This document shows, piece after piece, positions 16,004 to 25,446 of a DNA stretch of 64,000 bases. The notes beneath the pieces are model-generated. The model had not been told where the DNA came from. It searched no databases and saw only the letters and a list, made by a program, of their open reading frames with translations. The stretch is from Solibaculum_A intestinale (GTDB lineage: Bacteria > Bacillota > Clostridia > Oscillospirales > Acutalibacteraceae), in assembly GCF_040096205.1 (NCBI RefSeq), contig NZ_JBBMFD010000001.1, positions 1 through 64,000 on the forward strand, given 5' to 3'. The translations under genes were made by a program, and so were the position numbers. Within the stretch, counting starts at the first letter, position 1; each line of letters opens with the position of its first letter.

Positions 16004-16091
16004 GGCAGACCGTCCTTTCCTGGGGCCGGCAAACACGGTTGCCCGTTTTGCCGCCTTTTCATTAGCATCACCAATTTTTCACTGTTTACTT

Positions 16092-16120
16092 ATCTTAGCA
16101 GGACAAAGAGAAAAGCGCAA
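16092..16120 (-). promoter_or_regulatory. Promoter of the hydrogenase-like gene
   Basis: On the minus strand, TTGCGC (16120-16115) and TAAGAT (16097-16092) are 17 bp apart, about 90 bp upstream of the start codon. Confidence 0.6.
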
Positions 16121-16229
16121 GGGCATTTTCCACTCCATTTCCGGAAAAAAGAAACACTGGAAACCATCCCGGTTTCCGCCCAAGCGAACCTGCGCCGCAA
16201 TGGTTCGGCTGCCCCAGGTCTGCTTAGGA

Positions 16230-16258
16230 TTTTAAAATTTCCTGAGATATGCTACAAT
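16230..16258 (+). promoter_or_regulatory. Probable promoter of addB-addA
   Basis: TACAAT at 16253-16258 is a good -10 element. The -35 region at 16230-16235 (TTTTAA) is weak. It lies 43 bp before the addB start. Confidence 0.5.
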
Positions 16259-16300
16259 ATATAGGTTCTATTGGAAACACCGAGACAGCGGAGGAAAGCG

Positions 16301-19300
16301 ATGCTTCAATTGATTTTAGGCCGCGCCGGCAGCGGGAAAACCGGCTGGCTGCGGGATACTATCGCCGCAAAAGCCCGCAGCGGCGAAGAATCCCTTATTT
16401 TACTTGTACCCGAGCAGGTTTCCTTTGAAAACGAGCGGGCGCTTTTGGGGCTTTTAGGTCCCGCCCTTGCCCGCCGGGTGGAGGTGCTCAGCTTTACCCG
16501 CCTGACCGACCGCATTCAGAGAGAAGCGGGAGGCGGCGCCGGCCGGCGGCTGCAGGACAGCGGCCGGTGCATGCTCATGACTGCGGCCCTCGAGCAGGTG
16601 AAGGACGAGCTGTCCTTTTACCGGCGCAGCATGGGAAGCCCGGACTTTATCAAGGCGGTGCTGCATCTGTCCGGCGAGTGCAAGCAAAACGCCATTTTGC
16701 CCACCGCCCTTAAAGCAATGGCCGATGAGATGGAGGAAAACTCGTTAAAGGAGAAAACCCGGGAGCTTTCCCTGATTCTCGGGTCCTACGAGGCGTTGGT
16801 GGCCTCCTCCTTTGTGGACCCTTTGGACGACTTAACCCGCCTTGCCTCCCTGCTGGCGGACTATCCTTTTTTTGCACAAAAGAAGGTGTTCTTGGATGGC
16901 TTTACCGGCTTTACCGGCCAGGAATGGGCCATTCTAAAGCGAATGCTCGCCCAGGCGGAGCAGGTAACCGTGACCCTTTGCGCCGATTCCCTGGACGAGA
17001 AGGGCGGGCCGGGGCTTTTCGCCCCGGTGGTAGAGACTGGACGGCGTCTCATAGGCCTTGCCAAGGAGCAGGGAAGCCGGGTGGCGGTCCCTGTCACGCT
17101 TACAAAGCCCCTGCGCTATCAAAGCGGGGCTCTGGCCAAGGTGGAACGGGAGCTTTTCCGCTTTACCCCGGGCGAAGAGGCGGAAGAGGAAGATGCCCTG
17201 TGGCTGTTTGAGGCGGCAAATCCCCAGGAGGAGGCCCAGTTCGTAGCCCGTACTGCCCGGTATTTAGCCCGGGTCAGAGGGTACCGATACCGGCAGATGG
17301 CGGTCATCGCGCGCACGGCCCAGCCCTATGTGGACGTGCTGGAAGCGGCCTTTTCGCAAAACGAGGTGCCGCTGTTTTTAGACCGACGAGAGCAAATCGA
17401 CGCGAAGCCACTGACCGCCGCCGTGCTGACGGCGCTGGAAGCGGTCAGCAGGAACTTTGAGACCGACGCCCTCCTTCGCTACGCAAAGACCGGATTTGCA
17501 GGACTGTCTCTGGATGAAATCTCCCAGCTGGAAAACTATGTGCTTTTGTGGGGCATTGACCGGCGCCGCTGGCTCTCTGACTGGCAGGGAAACCCCCAGG
17601 GCTTTGCCGAGCAGTTTTCCGATGGGGCAAGGGAAGCCCTGTCTCAGATCAACCGCTCCCGTGCCCGTCTTATGGAACCGCTTCTTCATTTGGAGCAGGC
17701 GGCGCAGGACGCGGACGGGGAAGGCATGGCCAAAGCAGTCTACGGACTTTTGGAGGAAACGGGAGCCGCCTACCAGCTCAAAAGCCTGGTTACCCTCCTG
17801 CGGGAAGAGGGAAGAAACCAGCTGGCCGACGAACAGGCGGCCTTGTGGGAGCTTTTGATGGATATTCTCGACCAGGCAGCCCTGACCCTCAAGGGGACCC
17901 GCCTTTCGCTGCGGCGCTTCCTCGATACCCTGCGCCTGGTTTTTTCCACCTGTGACCTGGGGCTCATTCCCCAAGGGCTCGACGAGGTGCAGTTCGGTGC
18001 GGCTGACCGGGTCCGGCCCAATGAGCCCAAGGTGACTTTCCTTATGGGGGCAAACGACGGGGAATTCCCTCAAAACCGTTCCCCAGGCGGGCTTTTGACC
18101 GACTTTGACCGCAGCCGCCTGATTGCCATGGGGCTGCCTTTGTCCCAATCGGTGGAGCAGCAAGCCCAGGAGGAGCGGCTATTAGTGTACACGGCGGCAG
18201 CCAGCCCCTCCGAGCTGCTCATTGTCAGCTACAAGCGGCAAAACGCCGTGGGGGACGCCCTGCTCCCTTCCGTGCTGGTGGGAGAGCTTCGCCGCATGTT
18301 CCCCACGCTTGCCACCCAGGTATCCGAGCTGTCGCCGTCTTTGGCCCAGGCCGTGAGGCCGGCCTTTGAGCTGATGGCTTTGACCTTCCGGGAGCCCACC
18401 GTGCTCTCCGCATCTTTAAAGGCCCTCTTTGCAAACCGTCCCGGCTACCGCCGGCGGCTTTCCGCCTTAGAACGGGCCGCCGACCGCCGTCCCTTCGCCT
18501 TTGCCGGCCGGGACGCGGCCGCCCGGCTTTTCGGGAACAAAATGATCCTGTCCGCTACCAAAATCGAGAAATACCACCTGTGCCGGTTTGCCTATTTCTG
18601 CCGGTACGGGCTGCATGCGAAGCCGCGCAGGAAAGCGGAGTTCAACGCCCTCGAATACGGCACGGCCATTCACTTTTTGCTGGAGCGGCTGCTGCGCACC
18701 CATTCCCCGGCCGAGCTGGGCGAACAGCCTCCCGCCTCTCTGCAGCGGGAGATTGATGAGCTGCTGGAGGAATATGTGACCACCCGTCTGGGCGGCTGGG
18801 AGGACAAAACCCCACGCTTTCGCTATCTGTTCTCCCGCTTGTCCGCAACCGCCCGTGCCTTGGTGCTTCAATTGGCGGCGGAGCTTTGCCAGAGCGAGTT
18901 CGTCCCCACGGACTTTGAGCTTGCCATCGGGGAAGGAGGGGACCTCGCCCCCATGACCCTGCGCCTGCCCGGCGGCGGGGAGGTGCTGGTGGAAGGAAAG
19001 ATCGACCGGCTTGACGTGATGCACAAAAACGGAAAAAGCTACGTGCGGGTGGTGGATTATAAGACCGGAACCAAGGTGTTTCAGCTTTCCGACGTGCTTT
19101 TTGGCCTGAATATGCAGATGCTTTTGTACCTCATCACCGTCTGGCAAAACGGGAAGGACCGGTATGGGGACGTGATTCCCGCGGGAATCCTTTACATGCC
19201 TTCGCAGGATGGCCCGGTGGAGGCCGGCCGGCACGCAAACGAAGCGGCGGTCAAAAAGGAGAAAGGCAAGCAGTTTAAGATGAACGGTCTGCTTTTGGAC

Positions 19301-19642
19301 GATAAGCAGGTCATCGTGGGAATGGAGCCAGGGGCGGCGGGCCTCTTCATTCCCGCGAAGCTCAGTAAAAACGGGGAACTGGACAGCCGCTCGTCGGTGG
19401 CGTCCTTGTCCCAGTTTGGCCGGCTGGCCGCTAGGATGGAGGAGCTGCTCACCCGCATGGCTCAAACCCTGCGGGAGGGGGACGTGGCCGCCGTTCCCGC
19501 CGCCGGAGAGTACGACGCCTGCGCTTGGTGCGATTACAAGACCGTATGCGGCCACGAGAGGGGAGACCCGGTGCGCTGGATTGAGAAGATCGACCGGATA
19601 CAAGTTCTCGAAGCGCTTGCGGAAAAGGAGGTGCAGCCATGA
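16301..19642 (+). CDS. addB: ATP-dependent helicase/nuclease subunit B
   Basis: A 1113-residue AddB. With AddA it processes DNA double-strand breaks and, in family members, recognises Chi. Visible features: an N-terminal Walker A motif GRAGSGKT (residues 7-14), a large inactivated helicase-like core, and a C-terminal RecB-type nuclease with VVDYKTG near residue 916. Cysteines of the iron-sulfur cluster are in YHLCRFAYFC and in DACAWCDYKTVC near the C-terminus. ATG 16301 has GGAGG 6 bp upstream; the frame runs ten codons further without a site. Its stop overlaps the addA start (ATGA). Confidence 0.97.
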   Translation: MLQLILGRAGSGKTGWLRDTIAAKARSGEESLILLVPEQVSFENERALLGLLGPALARRVEVLSFTRLTDRIQREAGGGAGRRLQDSGRCMLMTAALEQVKDELSFYRRSMGSPDFIKAVLHLSGECKQNAILPTALKAMADEMEENSLKEKTRELSLILGSYEALVASSFVDPLDDLTRLASLLADYPFFAQKKVFLDGFTGFTGQEWAILKRMLAQAEQVTVTLCADSLDEKGGPGLFAPVVETGRRLIGLAKEQGSRVAVPVTLTKPLRYQSGALAKVERELFRFTPGEEAEEEDALWLFEAANPQEEAQFVARTARYLARVRGYRYRQMAVIARTAQPYVDVLEAAFSQNEVPLFLDRREQIDAKPLTAAVLTALEAVSRNFETDALLRYAKTGFAGLSLDEISQLENYVLLWGIDRRRWLSDWQGNPQGFAEQFSDGAREALSQINRSRARLMEPLLHLEQAAQDADGEGMAKAVYGLLEETGAAYQLKSLVTLLREEGRNQLADEQAALWELLMDILDQAALTLKGTRLSLRRFLDTLRLVFSTCDLGLIPQGLDEVQFGAADRVRPNEPKVTFLMGANDGEFPQNRSPGGLLTDFDRSRLIAMGLPLSQSVEQQAQEERLLVYTAAASPSELLIVSYKRQNAVGDALLPSVLVGELRRMFPTLATQVSELSPSLAQAVRPAFELMALTFREPTVLSASLKALFANRPGYRRRLSALERAADRRPFAFAGRDAAARLFGNKMILSATKIEKYHLCRFAYFCRYGLHAKPRRKAEFNALEYGTAIHFLLERLLRTHSPAELGEQPPASLQREIDELLEEYVTTRLGGWEDKTPRFRYLFSRLSATARALVLQLAAELCQSEFVPTDFELAIGEGGDLAPMTLRLPGGGEVLVEGKIDRLDVMHKNGKSYVRVVDYKTGTKVFQLSDVLFGLNMQMLLYLITVWQNGKDRYGDVIPAGILYMPSQDGPVEAGRHANEAAVKKEKGKQFKMNGLLLDDKQVIVGMEPGAAGLFIPAKLSKNGELDSRSSVASLSQFGRLAARMEELLTRMAQTLREGDVAAVPAAGEYDACAWCDYKTVCGHERGDPVRWIEKIDRIQVLEALAEKEVQP

Positions 19643-22600
19643 GCGAAGGGCGTACATGGACCAAGGAACAGGAACAGGCCATCAAGGCCCGGGACGGGAC
19701 GCTGCTGGTGTCGGCGGCGGCCGGTTCGGGCAAGACGGCGGTACTGGTGCAGCGGGTTATCGAACGCATCACCGACCCGGGAAACCCTTGCGACATGGAC
19801 CGGCTGCTCATTGTCACCTTTACCCGGGCCGCCGCCGCCGAAATGCGTGAGCGCATCGGGGCCCGGCTTTCCGAGCTTTTGCTGCAAAACCCCGCCGACC
19901 GCTATTTGCAGCGTCAGCAGCTTTTGCTGAGCCAGGCCCACATCAGCACCATCCACAGCTTCTGCGCGGACCTGGCCCGGGAAAACTTCAACCGTTTGGG
20001 CCTGTCCCCGGACTTTAAGATTGCCGAAGAAAGCGAGGTAGCCGTTCTTTCCGACCAGGCTATGGACGAGACGCTGGAGGAGCGCTACGAGGAGGGGAGC
20101 GACGGGTTTCTTCGCCTTGTGGAGCTGCTAAGCCCCAAGCGGGATGACCGGCCTTTGTGCGACATGGTGCGACGGCTTTACGAATTCGTCCGCTCCCATC
20201 CTTTCCCCGACCGGTGGATGAAAGAAAAGCTGGCGCTTTACCGCCCCGACGGCCCGGTGGGGCGTACCCCCTGGGGTGAAATTGTCGCTTCTTACACGAG
20301 AAGCGCCCTTGCCCACGGGGAACGGCGGCTTGCCTACGGCCTTGGACTTATGCAAAGCGAGCCGGAAAGCGAGGAACTGTACGCCCCCGTCTTTTCCGCC
20401 GCCAGGGAACGCCTGTGCGTCATCCAAGCGTTGCTGGAAAGCCGGGATCTGGACAAGATAGGGGAAGCCCTGCATTCCTTCGCCTTTGCCCGGCGCAAGC
20501 CGGTAAAAAAGGGGACGGTGCTCACCCTGGGGCCTCAGCTCGACGCAGTGAAAAAAGAGGTGCAGGAGCTTGTAAAACGCCTATGCGGGCTTTATGAGGC
20601 GGGGGAAGCGGAATGCCGGGAGGACTTGGATGCTCTCTACCCGCTGGTGGAAGCGCTGTTTGACACCGTCCGCCTTTTTTCCAGGCACCTCGATGAGAAG
20701 AAGGCGCAAAAGCACATGGTGGACTTCGGCGACCTGGAGCACCTGGCCATCCGTCTGCTGGTAAAAGAAGAAGAGACCGGCTTTGTCCGTACCCGGGAAG
20801 CAAAAGAGCTGGCCGCCCGGTTCGAAGAAGTGCTGGTAGACGAATACCAGGACACCAACGAAGCCCAGGACCTGATTTTCCGGGCGGTGTCCCAGGAGGA
20901 AGGAAACCTGTTCTTTGTCGGGGATGTGAAGCAAAGCATCTACCGGTTCCGCCAGGCCATGCCGGAGATTTTTCTGCGCCGGCGCAATTCCTTGCCCAGT
21001 TATCAGGACGGCAATTATCCCGCTAAAATTACCCTGGGCCGTAATTTCCGCAGCCGGGAAGGGGTGACCGACGCGGTCAACTTTGTCTTTCGCCAGCTTA
21101 TGAGCGAGGAGCTGGGGGAGATGGCGTATGACGAAGCCGAGGAACTTCGCTGCGGCGCGGTTTATCCCCAAAGCGAAGAGCCGGATGCCGAGCTGATGGT
21201 GCTCGACCTGTCCGATCTTTCTAAGGAGGACGACCGGGGCGCCGCCCAGGCCCGGGCCATTGGGACGCGCATCCGGGAGCTGATGGACGGCGGGGCCACC
21301 GTGTTCGAGCACGGGCGGCTGCGGCCCATGCGCTACCGGGACATCTGCATTCTCCTGCGCAGCAAGGAAGGGCGTGCCGCCCGGTACGTCCAGGAGCTTT
21401 CCCTGCTGGGCATTCCTGCCTATACCGACGTGTCCGGCGGCTTTTTCGGCACGGTGGAAATCTCCTGTATGCTTTCCCTATTGCGGGTTCTCGATAACCC
21501 CGTGCAGGACGTGCCTCTTTTGTCGGTGATGCTTTCTCCGCTTTTCGGCTTTACCCCCGACGAGCTGGCGGACATCCGCATGGCTTCCAAGGGCGGCGCT
21601 CTTTACCACGCGGTGGTCGCCAAAGCCAGGGAGGACGGAAAATGCCGGGAATTCTTAGAATCCCTTTCCAGGCTGCGGCTGTCTGCAGCGGTGCTACCCG
21701 CCGCGCGTCTCTTAAACGAAATCTATGAGCAGACCGGGTACGCCGCTATGGTCCAGGCCATGCCGGGCGGGTCCCAGCGCAAGGCGAACCTGCTGCTTTT
21801 GACCGAGTACGCGAGAAAATACGAAAGTGTCGGCTATGGAGGATTGTCTGGCTTTCTTCGGTTCATCGACCGGCTCGAGCAGCGCAAGGACGACCTGGCT
21901 CCCGCGGCCACGTTGTCCGGTGCGGCGGATGTGGTGCGGATCATGAGCATCCACAGCTCCAAGGGGCTGGAATTCCCGGTGTGCATCGTGGCAGGCTTGG
22001 GCGGCCAGTTTAACAAAAGCGACGTGCGCGCTCCCGCTCTACTCCACCCCCAGCTGGGAGTGGGCCTCAAGCGGCGGGATGCGCTTGGCCGCCAGTTTAC
22101 CACTCTGCCCCGGGAGGCGGTGGCGTTGGAGCTGGAACGGGCCACCCTGTCGGAGGAAATGCGGGTGCTGTATGTCGCCATGACCCGAGCCAAAGAGCGG
22201 CTCATTCTGGTGACGGAGCTGAAGGACCCTGCGGCTACGCTTCAGGCGGTGGCGGCGAACCTGCCCCCGTCCGGGCGGCTGGAGTCCTTTTTTCTGCGCC
22301 GTGCCAAGGGCTTTTTCGAATGGGTTCTGGCCTGCGCTTTACGTCACCCAGATGGAGGAGCGCTTCGCGCGCTTGCCGGGCGGGAGGACATCGAACCTCT
22401 GCCCGCTTCCTCGTCCTGGGCCATGTCCGTGGTTACTCCGCCGCCCTTAATCGGCGGAGAAGCGGGAGACGCCCAGCTTGACCTGCCCGTCCCCGACCCG
22501 GCGCTCATGGACCGCATCCAAACCCAGATCGACTGGGTGTATCCTTTCGAAGCGGTCAACCGCATTCCCGCCAAGGTAGCCGCGTCTGAGCTGGCGAAAT

Positions 22601-23196
22601 CCGAGCAGACGGGAGCGTTTGTGGCCGTTTCCCGCCCGGCTTTCCTCAGCGGCGGCGGGCTTACCCCCACCGAGAAGGGCATTGCCCTGCACAGCTTCAT
22701 GCAGTTTGCGGAATTTGACCGGGCGGCGGAGCACCCGGAAGAGGAACTGAGCCGGCTGCTTTTAAAAGGGTTTCTGACGAAGGAGCAGGCGGATTCCATC
22801 TGCATGGAGAAGGTGCGCCGCTTCTTTAAAAGCGGACTGTACAGGAGGGTGAAGGCCGCCCGGCAGGTTTATCGGGAAATCCGCTTTCACGTGGGCATCC
22901 CGGCCGGCCGGTTTGCCGGGGAAAATGTGGACGTGCGCGGGGAACTGGTGGTGCTTCAGGGAGTAGCAGACCTGGTGATTGAAGAGGAAAACGGGCTTGT
23001 GGTAGTCGATTACAAGACCGACGCCGCCCGGGATGGGGAACAGCTTTTGTTCCGCTATGCAAACCAGCTTCGCCTCTATGCCTACGCCATGGAACAGGTT
23101 TTCCATAAGCCGGTGAAAGAATGCGCTGTGTATGCATTTTCCTTGGATCATTCCTTTTCCCTGAAAGAGGAAAAAGCGAAACCGGGCCCTTTGTAA
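19639..23196 (+). CDS. addA: ATP-dependent helicase/nuclease subunit A
   Basis: A 1185-residue UvrD-like helicase with nuclease domain. Walker A appears as AAAGSGKTAVL (about residues 30-40), Walker B as VDEYQDTNEAQ (about residues 399-409), motif IV-VI region as MSIHSSKGLEFPV and RVLYVAMTRAKERL, and the C-terminal nuclease motif as VVDYKTDAA (about residue 1124). Together with AddB it resects double-strand breaks and loads RecA. The 4-bp overlap with addB indicates translational coupling, as in Bacillus. Confidence 0.98.
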   Translation: MSEGRTWTKEQEQAIKARDGTLLVSAAAGSGKTAVLVQRVIERITDPGNPCDMDRLLIVTFTRAAAAEMRERIGARLSELLLQNPADRYLQRQQLLLSQAHISTIHSFCADLARENFNRLGLSPDFKIAEESEVAVLSDQAMDETLEERYEEGSDGFLRLVELLSPKRDDRPLCDMVRRLYEFVRSHPFPDRWMKEKLALYRPDGPVGRTPWGEIVASYTRSALAHGERRLAYGLGLMQSEPESEELYAPVFSAARERLCVIQALLESRDLDKIGEALHSFAFARRKPVKKGTVLTLGPQLDAVKKEVQELVKRLCGLYEAGEAECREDLDALYPLVEALFDTVRLFSRHLDEKKAQKHMVDFGDLEHLAIRLLVKEEETGFVRTREAKELAARFEEVLVDEYQDTNEAQDLIFRAVSQEEGNLFFVGDVKQSIYRFRQAMPEIFLRRRNSLPSYQDGNYPAKITLGRNFRSREGVTDAVNFVFRQLMSEELGEMAYDEAEELRCGAVYPQSEEPDAELMVLDLSDLSKEDDRGAAQARAIGTRIRELMDGGATVFEHGRLRPMRYRDICILLRSKEGRAARYVQELSLLGIPAYTDVSGGFFGTVEISCMLSLLRVLDNPVQDVPLLSVMLSPLFGFTPDELADIRMASKGGALYHAVVAKAREDGKCREFLESLSRLRLSAAVLPAARLLNEIYEQTGYAAMVQAMPGGSQRKANLLLLTEYARKYESVGYGGLSGFLRFIDRLEQRKDDLAPAATLSGAADVVRIMSIHSSKGLEFPVCIVAGLGGQFNKSDVRAPALLHPQLGVGLKRRDALGRQFTTLPREAVALELERATLSEEMRVLYVAMTRAKERLILVTELKDPAATLQAVAANLPPSGRLESFFLRRAKGFFEWVLACALRHPDGGALRALAGREDIEPLPASSSWAMSVVTPPPLIGGEAGDAQLDLPVPDPALMDRIQTQIDWVYPFEAVNRIPAKVAASELAKSEQTGAFVAVSRPAFLSGGGLTPTEKGIALHSFMQFAEFDRAAEHPEEELSRLLLKGFLTKEQADSICMEKVRRFFKSGLYRRVKAARQVYREIRFHVGIPAGRFAGENVDVRGELVVLQGVADLVIEEENGLVVVDYKTDAARDGEQLLFRYANQLRLYAYAMEQVFHKPVKECAVYAFSLDHSFSLKEEKAKPGPL

Positions 23197-23218
23197 AAAG
23201 AAGTCCAATCGGTAAATA

Positions 23219-23246
23219 TTGCAATTTATTCGGAGTATGCTATACT
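23219..23246 (+). promoter_or_regulatory. Promoter of the CPBP protease gene
   Basis: TTGCAA at 23219-23224 and TATACT at 23241-23246, 16 bp apart, about 80 bp upstream of the start codon. Confidence 0.75.
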
Positions 23247-23327
23247 TGGGTATAACTAAAATTTGGGCAAACGCAGCGCCATGGCTCTCCAAACACAACG
23301 GGCTGTGGACGGAATAGGAGTGTCAGC

Positions 23328-24371
23328 ATGAATCCATATGCAAAGCAGGGGCAGATCTACCATCCTTCCCAGCCGCCCTATGGAAGGGCGCCGGACCATT
23401 CGCTTTGGGCCACGGCGGAAAAGAAAAACTTATGGCACATGGGGAATGGAATCGGCCTGGCCATTCTGGGTATGCTGGCGGTGTCCGCCCTCATCGGGTT
23501 TGGTCTAGGCTTTTTCGGAAGTCTTTTTGGGTTTTATAACGCAAAAGGGGAATTTGTGGGCCCGGACGTGGCCGAGCAGCTGGTGACTCTGATCGGCTAT
23601 ATTCCTATGCTGATCGTTCCCTTTGTCATCTACGCCAAGGCCAAGCGGATCCGCCTGTCCGATGTGGCGGTTTTGTCGAAACCGCGCAAGGGGCTGATGG
23701 CCCCTGGCATCTTTGTGGGTCTGGGCTGCTGTATTCTGGGTAATATTTTGGTCATGATCCTGTCCATGCTGATGGCGATGCTGGGCATTGAGATCACCAC
23801 GCCTGCCATGTCGGTTCCCACCACTTTGGCGGGCCAGGGAATTTATCTGCTGACGGTGGGGATTCTGCCTGCTTTTATTGAGGAGTTCGTTTTCCGCGGC
23901 ATCGTCATGCAGCCTCTGCGCCGGTATGGGGACGGGTTTGCTGTCGTCATGTCCGCCATTGTTTTCGGCCTTGTGCATGGAAACCTGGTGCAGATTCCGT
24001 TTGCGATGGTGGTGGGTCTCATCATCGGCTTCTTTGTGGTAAAGTCCAACTCCTTGTGGGTGGGCATCGTCATCCATCTGATCAACAATACCGCCAGCGT
24101 AGTGCTGACCATGCTGCTTTCCGGCGTCAACGACGTGCTGGGGAATCTGGTGGTGCTGGCGTATTACGGCGTTCTGATTCTGCTTGCGATCGTATTTTTA
24201 GCCGTGCTTATCGACCGGCAGCGCTGGGTATTTCGGAAAAACCCGGTTCCATCTCCGCTGTCCCTGGGCAAGCGGGTGAGCGCCTTCCTATTTAACCCCG
24301 GCATGATTCTCGCCTTTCTGGCCATGGTGTATATGACCAGCTTTTACGTGAAGTTTGTGGGCCGATGGTAA
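23328..24371 (+). CDS. CPBP family intramembrane glutamic endopeptidase
   Basis: A 347-residue membrane protein with about eight helices and the three signature motifs of the CAAX-protease/bacteriocin-processing (CPBP) family: EEFVFRG (about residue 184), FGLVHGN (about residue 211) and HLINN (about residue 247). The glutamates and histidines are those that form the active site in Rce1-type enzymes. Bacterial members can process bacteriocins or give immunity, but no bacteriocin gene is nearby. The N-terminal 30 residues are Pro/Tyr-rich and cytoplasmic. Its stop codon overlaps the tadA start. Confidence 0.9.
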   Translation: MNPYAKQGQIYHPSQPPYGRAPDHSLWATAEKKNLWHMGNGIGLAILGMLAVSALIGFGLGFFGSLFGFYNAKGEFVGPDVAEQLVTLIGYIPMLIVPFVIYAKAKRIRLSDVAVLSKPRKGLMAPGIFVGLGCCILGNILVMILSMLMAMLGIEITTPAMSVPTTLAGQGIYLLTVGILPAFIEEFVFRGIVMQPLRRYGDGFAVVMSAIVFGLVHGNLVQIPFAMVVGLIIGFFVVKSNSLWVGIVIHLINNTASVVLTMLLSGVNDVLGNLVVLAYYGVLILLAIVFLAVLIDRQRWVFRKNPVPSPLSLGKRVSAFLFNPGMILAFLAMVYMTSFYVKFVGRW

Positions 24372-24862
24372 TGGAACAGGACATCCGGTTTATGAAGGAG
24401 GCCCTGCGCCAGGCGGCTCTGGCGGCCGGGGAAGGGGAGGTACCGGTTGGGGCTGTGATTACCAAGGGAGACGAAATCGTCGCTGTAGGGCGAAACCGGA
24501 GGGAAACCGGCAAGTCCGCCCTTGCCCATGCGGAGCTGGAAGCGATTGCAGAAGCCTGCCGCAGGCTAGGCGGCTGGCGGCTGTGGGAATGCACCTTGTA
24601 CGTAACCTTAGAGCCCTGCCCCATGTGCGCGGGCGCCATCATCAACGCGCGCATCCCCCGGCTGGTATTCGGAGCGAAGGACGGGAAAGCGGGATCCGCC
24701 GGGTCGGTGGTGGATCTGTTTTCCCTGCCCTATAACCACCGTCCCGAGGTCGTTACCGGGGTGCTGGAAGAGGAATGCGCCGGGCTTCTGCAGGCGTTCT
24801 TTGCCGCCTTGCGGGAAAAAAGAAAGACGCAGCCCAAACGATGGAAAAAGCCGCAGGCATAA
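24371..24862 (+). CDS. tadA: tRNA-specific adenosine deaminase
   Basis: A 163-residue zinc deaminase that converts A34 of tRNA-Arg(ACG) to inosine. The catalytic HAELEAI (about residues 54-60) and zinc-binding PCPMCAGAI (about residues 82-90) are intact, with the GAVI and GAKDGKAGS segments around them. ATG 24371 forms a TAATG overlap with the preceding gene; ATG 24365 in the same frame is also possible. It lies upstream of a tRNA-Arg gene, which is of a different anticodon, so this is probably coincidence. Confidence 0.93.
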   Translation: MEQDIRFMKEALRQAALAAGEGEVPVGAVITKGDEIVAVGRNRRETGKSALAHAELEAIAEACRRLGGWRLWECTLYVTLEPCPMCAGAIINARIPRLVFGAKDGKAGSAGSVVDLFSLPYNHRPEVVTGVLEEECAGLLQAFFAALREKRKTQPKRWKKPQA

Positions 24863-24878
24863 GACCGGCGGCTTTTTT
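24845..24878 (+). terminator. Terminator overlapping the end of tadA
   Basis: AAAAAGCCGC and GCGGCTTTTTT form the stem; the 5' arm lies within the last tadA codons. Confidence 0.85.
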
Positions 24879-24952
24879 GCAAATTCTGCTTCAAAACAAG
24901 GTCAAAAAGCCCGCGCGTATGATAAGGCAACAAGGGCAGAACCCCTTTTGCC

Positions 24953-24981
24953 TTGACAAAATCGGGATCATGGAGTAAGAT
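24953..24981 (+). promoter_or_regulatory. Promoter of tRNA-Arg
   Basis: TTGACA at 24953-24958 and TAAGAT at 24976-24981 with 17 bp spacing, 36 bp before the mature tRNA 5' end. Confidence 0.85.
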
Positions 24982-25017
24982 GGAAAACAGTTGTAAAATA
25001 AGATATTCCGTATATCC

Positions 25018-25094
25018 GTCTCCGTAGCTCAGTTGGATAGAGCGTTCGCCTCCTAAGCGAAAGGCCGCGCGTTCGAATCGCGCCGGGGACGCCA
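25018..25094 (+). tRNA. tRNA-Arg (anticodon CCU)
   Basis: A 77-nt cloverleaf with encoded CCA. Acceptor arms GTCTCCG and CGGGGAC pair fully with one G-U. The D arm contains AGCTCAGTTGGATAGAGC, and the anticodon stem TTCGC/GCGAA encloses loop CTCCTAA with anticodon CCT. The T arm has GTTCGAATC. It reads AGG codons. A promoter precedes it and a terminator follows. Confidence 0.97.
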
Positions 25095-25096
25095 GG

Positions 25097-25136
25097 CTGA
25101 GCCTGGACGCAATTCGCGTACCGGGCTCAGTTTTTA
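25097..25136 (+). terminator. Terminator after tRNA-Arg
   Basis: CTGAGCCTGG and CCGGGCTCAG pair with one mismatch and are followed by TTTTT. Confidence 0.88.
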
Positions 25137-25446
25137 ATTTTTCCTATTCATGCGCGTTTATGGCAGGGTATCTTTTTCTACTAAAAAGAACAAAGGTCGA
25201 AATTTGGAACTCGAAAATGAGACAATCCAGATTTCGACCTTTGTTCAGACATTGTCGCTGTCCGCTTCCGCCCTGTCTATGCCTTGGCTCAGGGCTCGGT
25301 TCACGGAGAACTCCCGTTGGACTCTTGCACCAATCCGGAAGAAAAAAGAAAGTGCTGCTGCGCGTATACGGGAAATACGGATCATGGCGGCCGCAGAGGA
25401 CTGTATACCGTCAGCCAGTGGAATTTAGCGTAAGGGAGTGCGTTTT
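25137..25446. other. Gene-free stretch between tRNA-Arg and ogt
   Basis: About 310 bp. Besides the inverted repeat at 25188-25246 it holds two short open frames (from 25150 and 25160) with no ribosome-binding site and no recognisable protein pattern. No integrase or direct repeat of the tRNA 3' end is seen, so there is no evidence of an element integrated at this tRNA. Confidence 0.4.
25188..25246. repeat. Perfect 16-bp inverted repeat
   Basis: GAACAAAGGTCGAAAT at 25188-25203 and its exact complement at 25231-25246 enclose a 27-nt loop. A second small hairpin (TCTTTTT/AAAAAGA) lies just before. No T-run follows, so it is not an ordinary terminator. Confidence 0.8.

Noticed and set aside
25018..25446. 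Integrated element at tRNA-Arg
   Set aside because: No integrase, no second copy of the tRNA 3' end and no phage or plasmid genes are present; the tRNA is followed by its own terminator.
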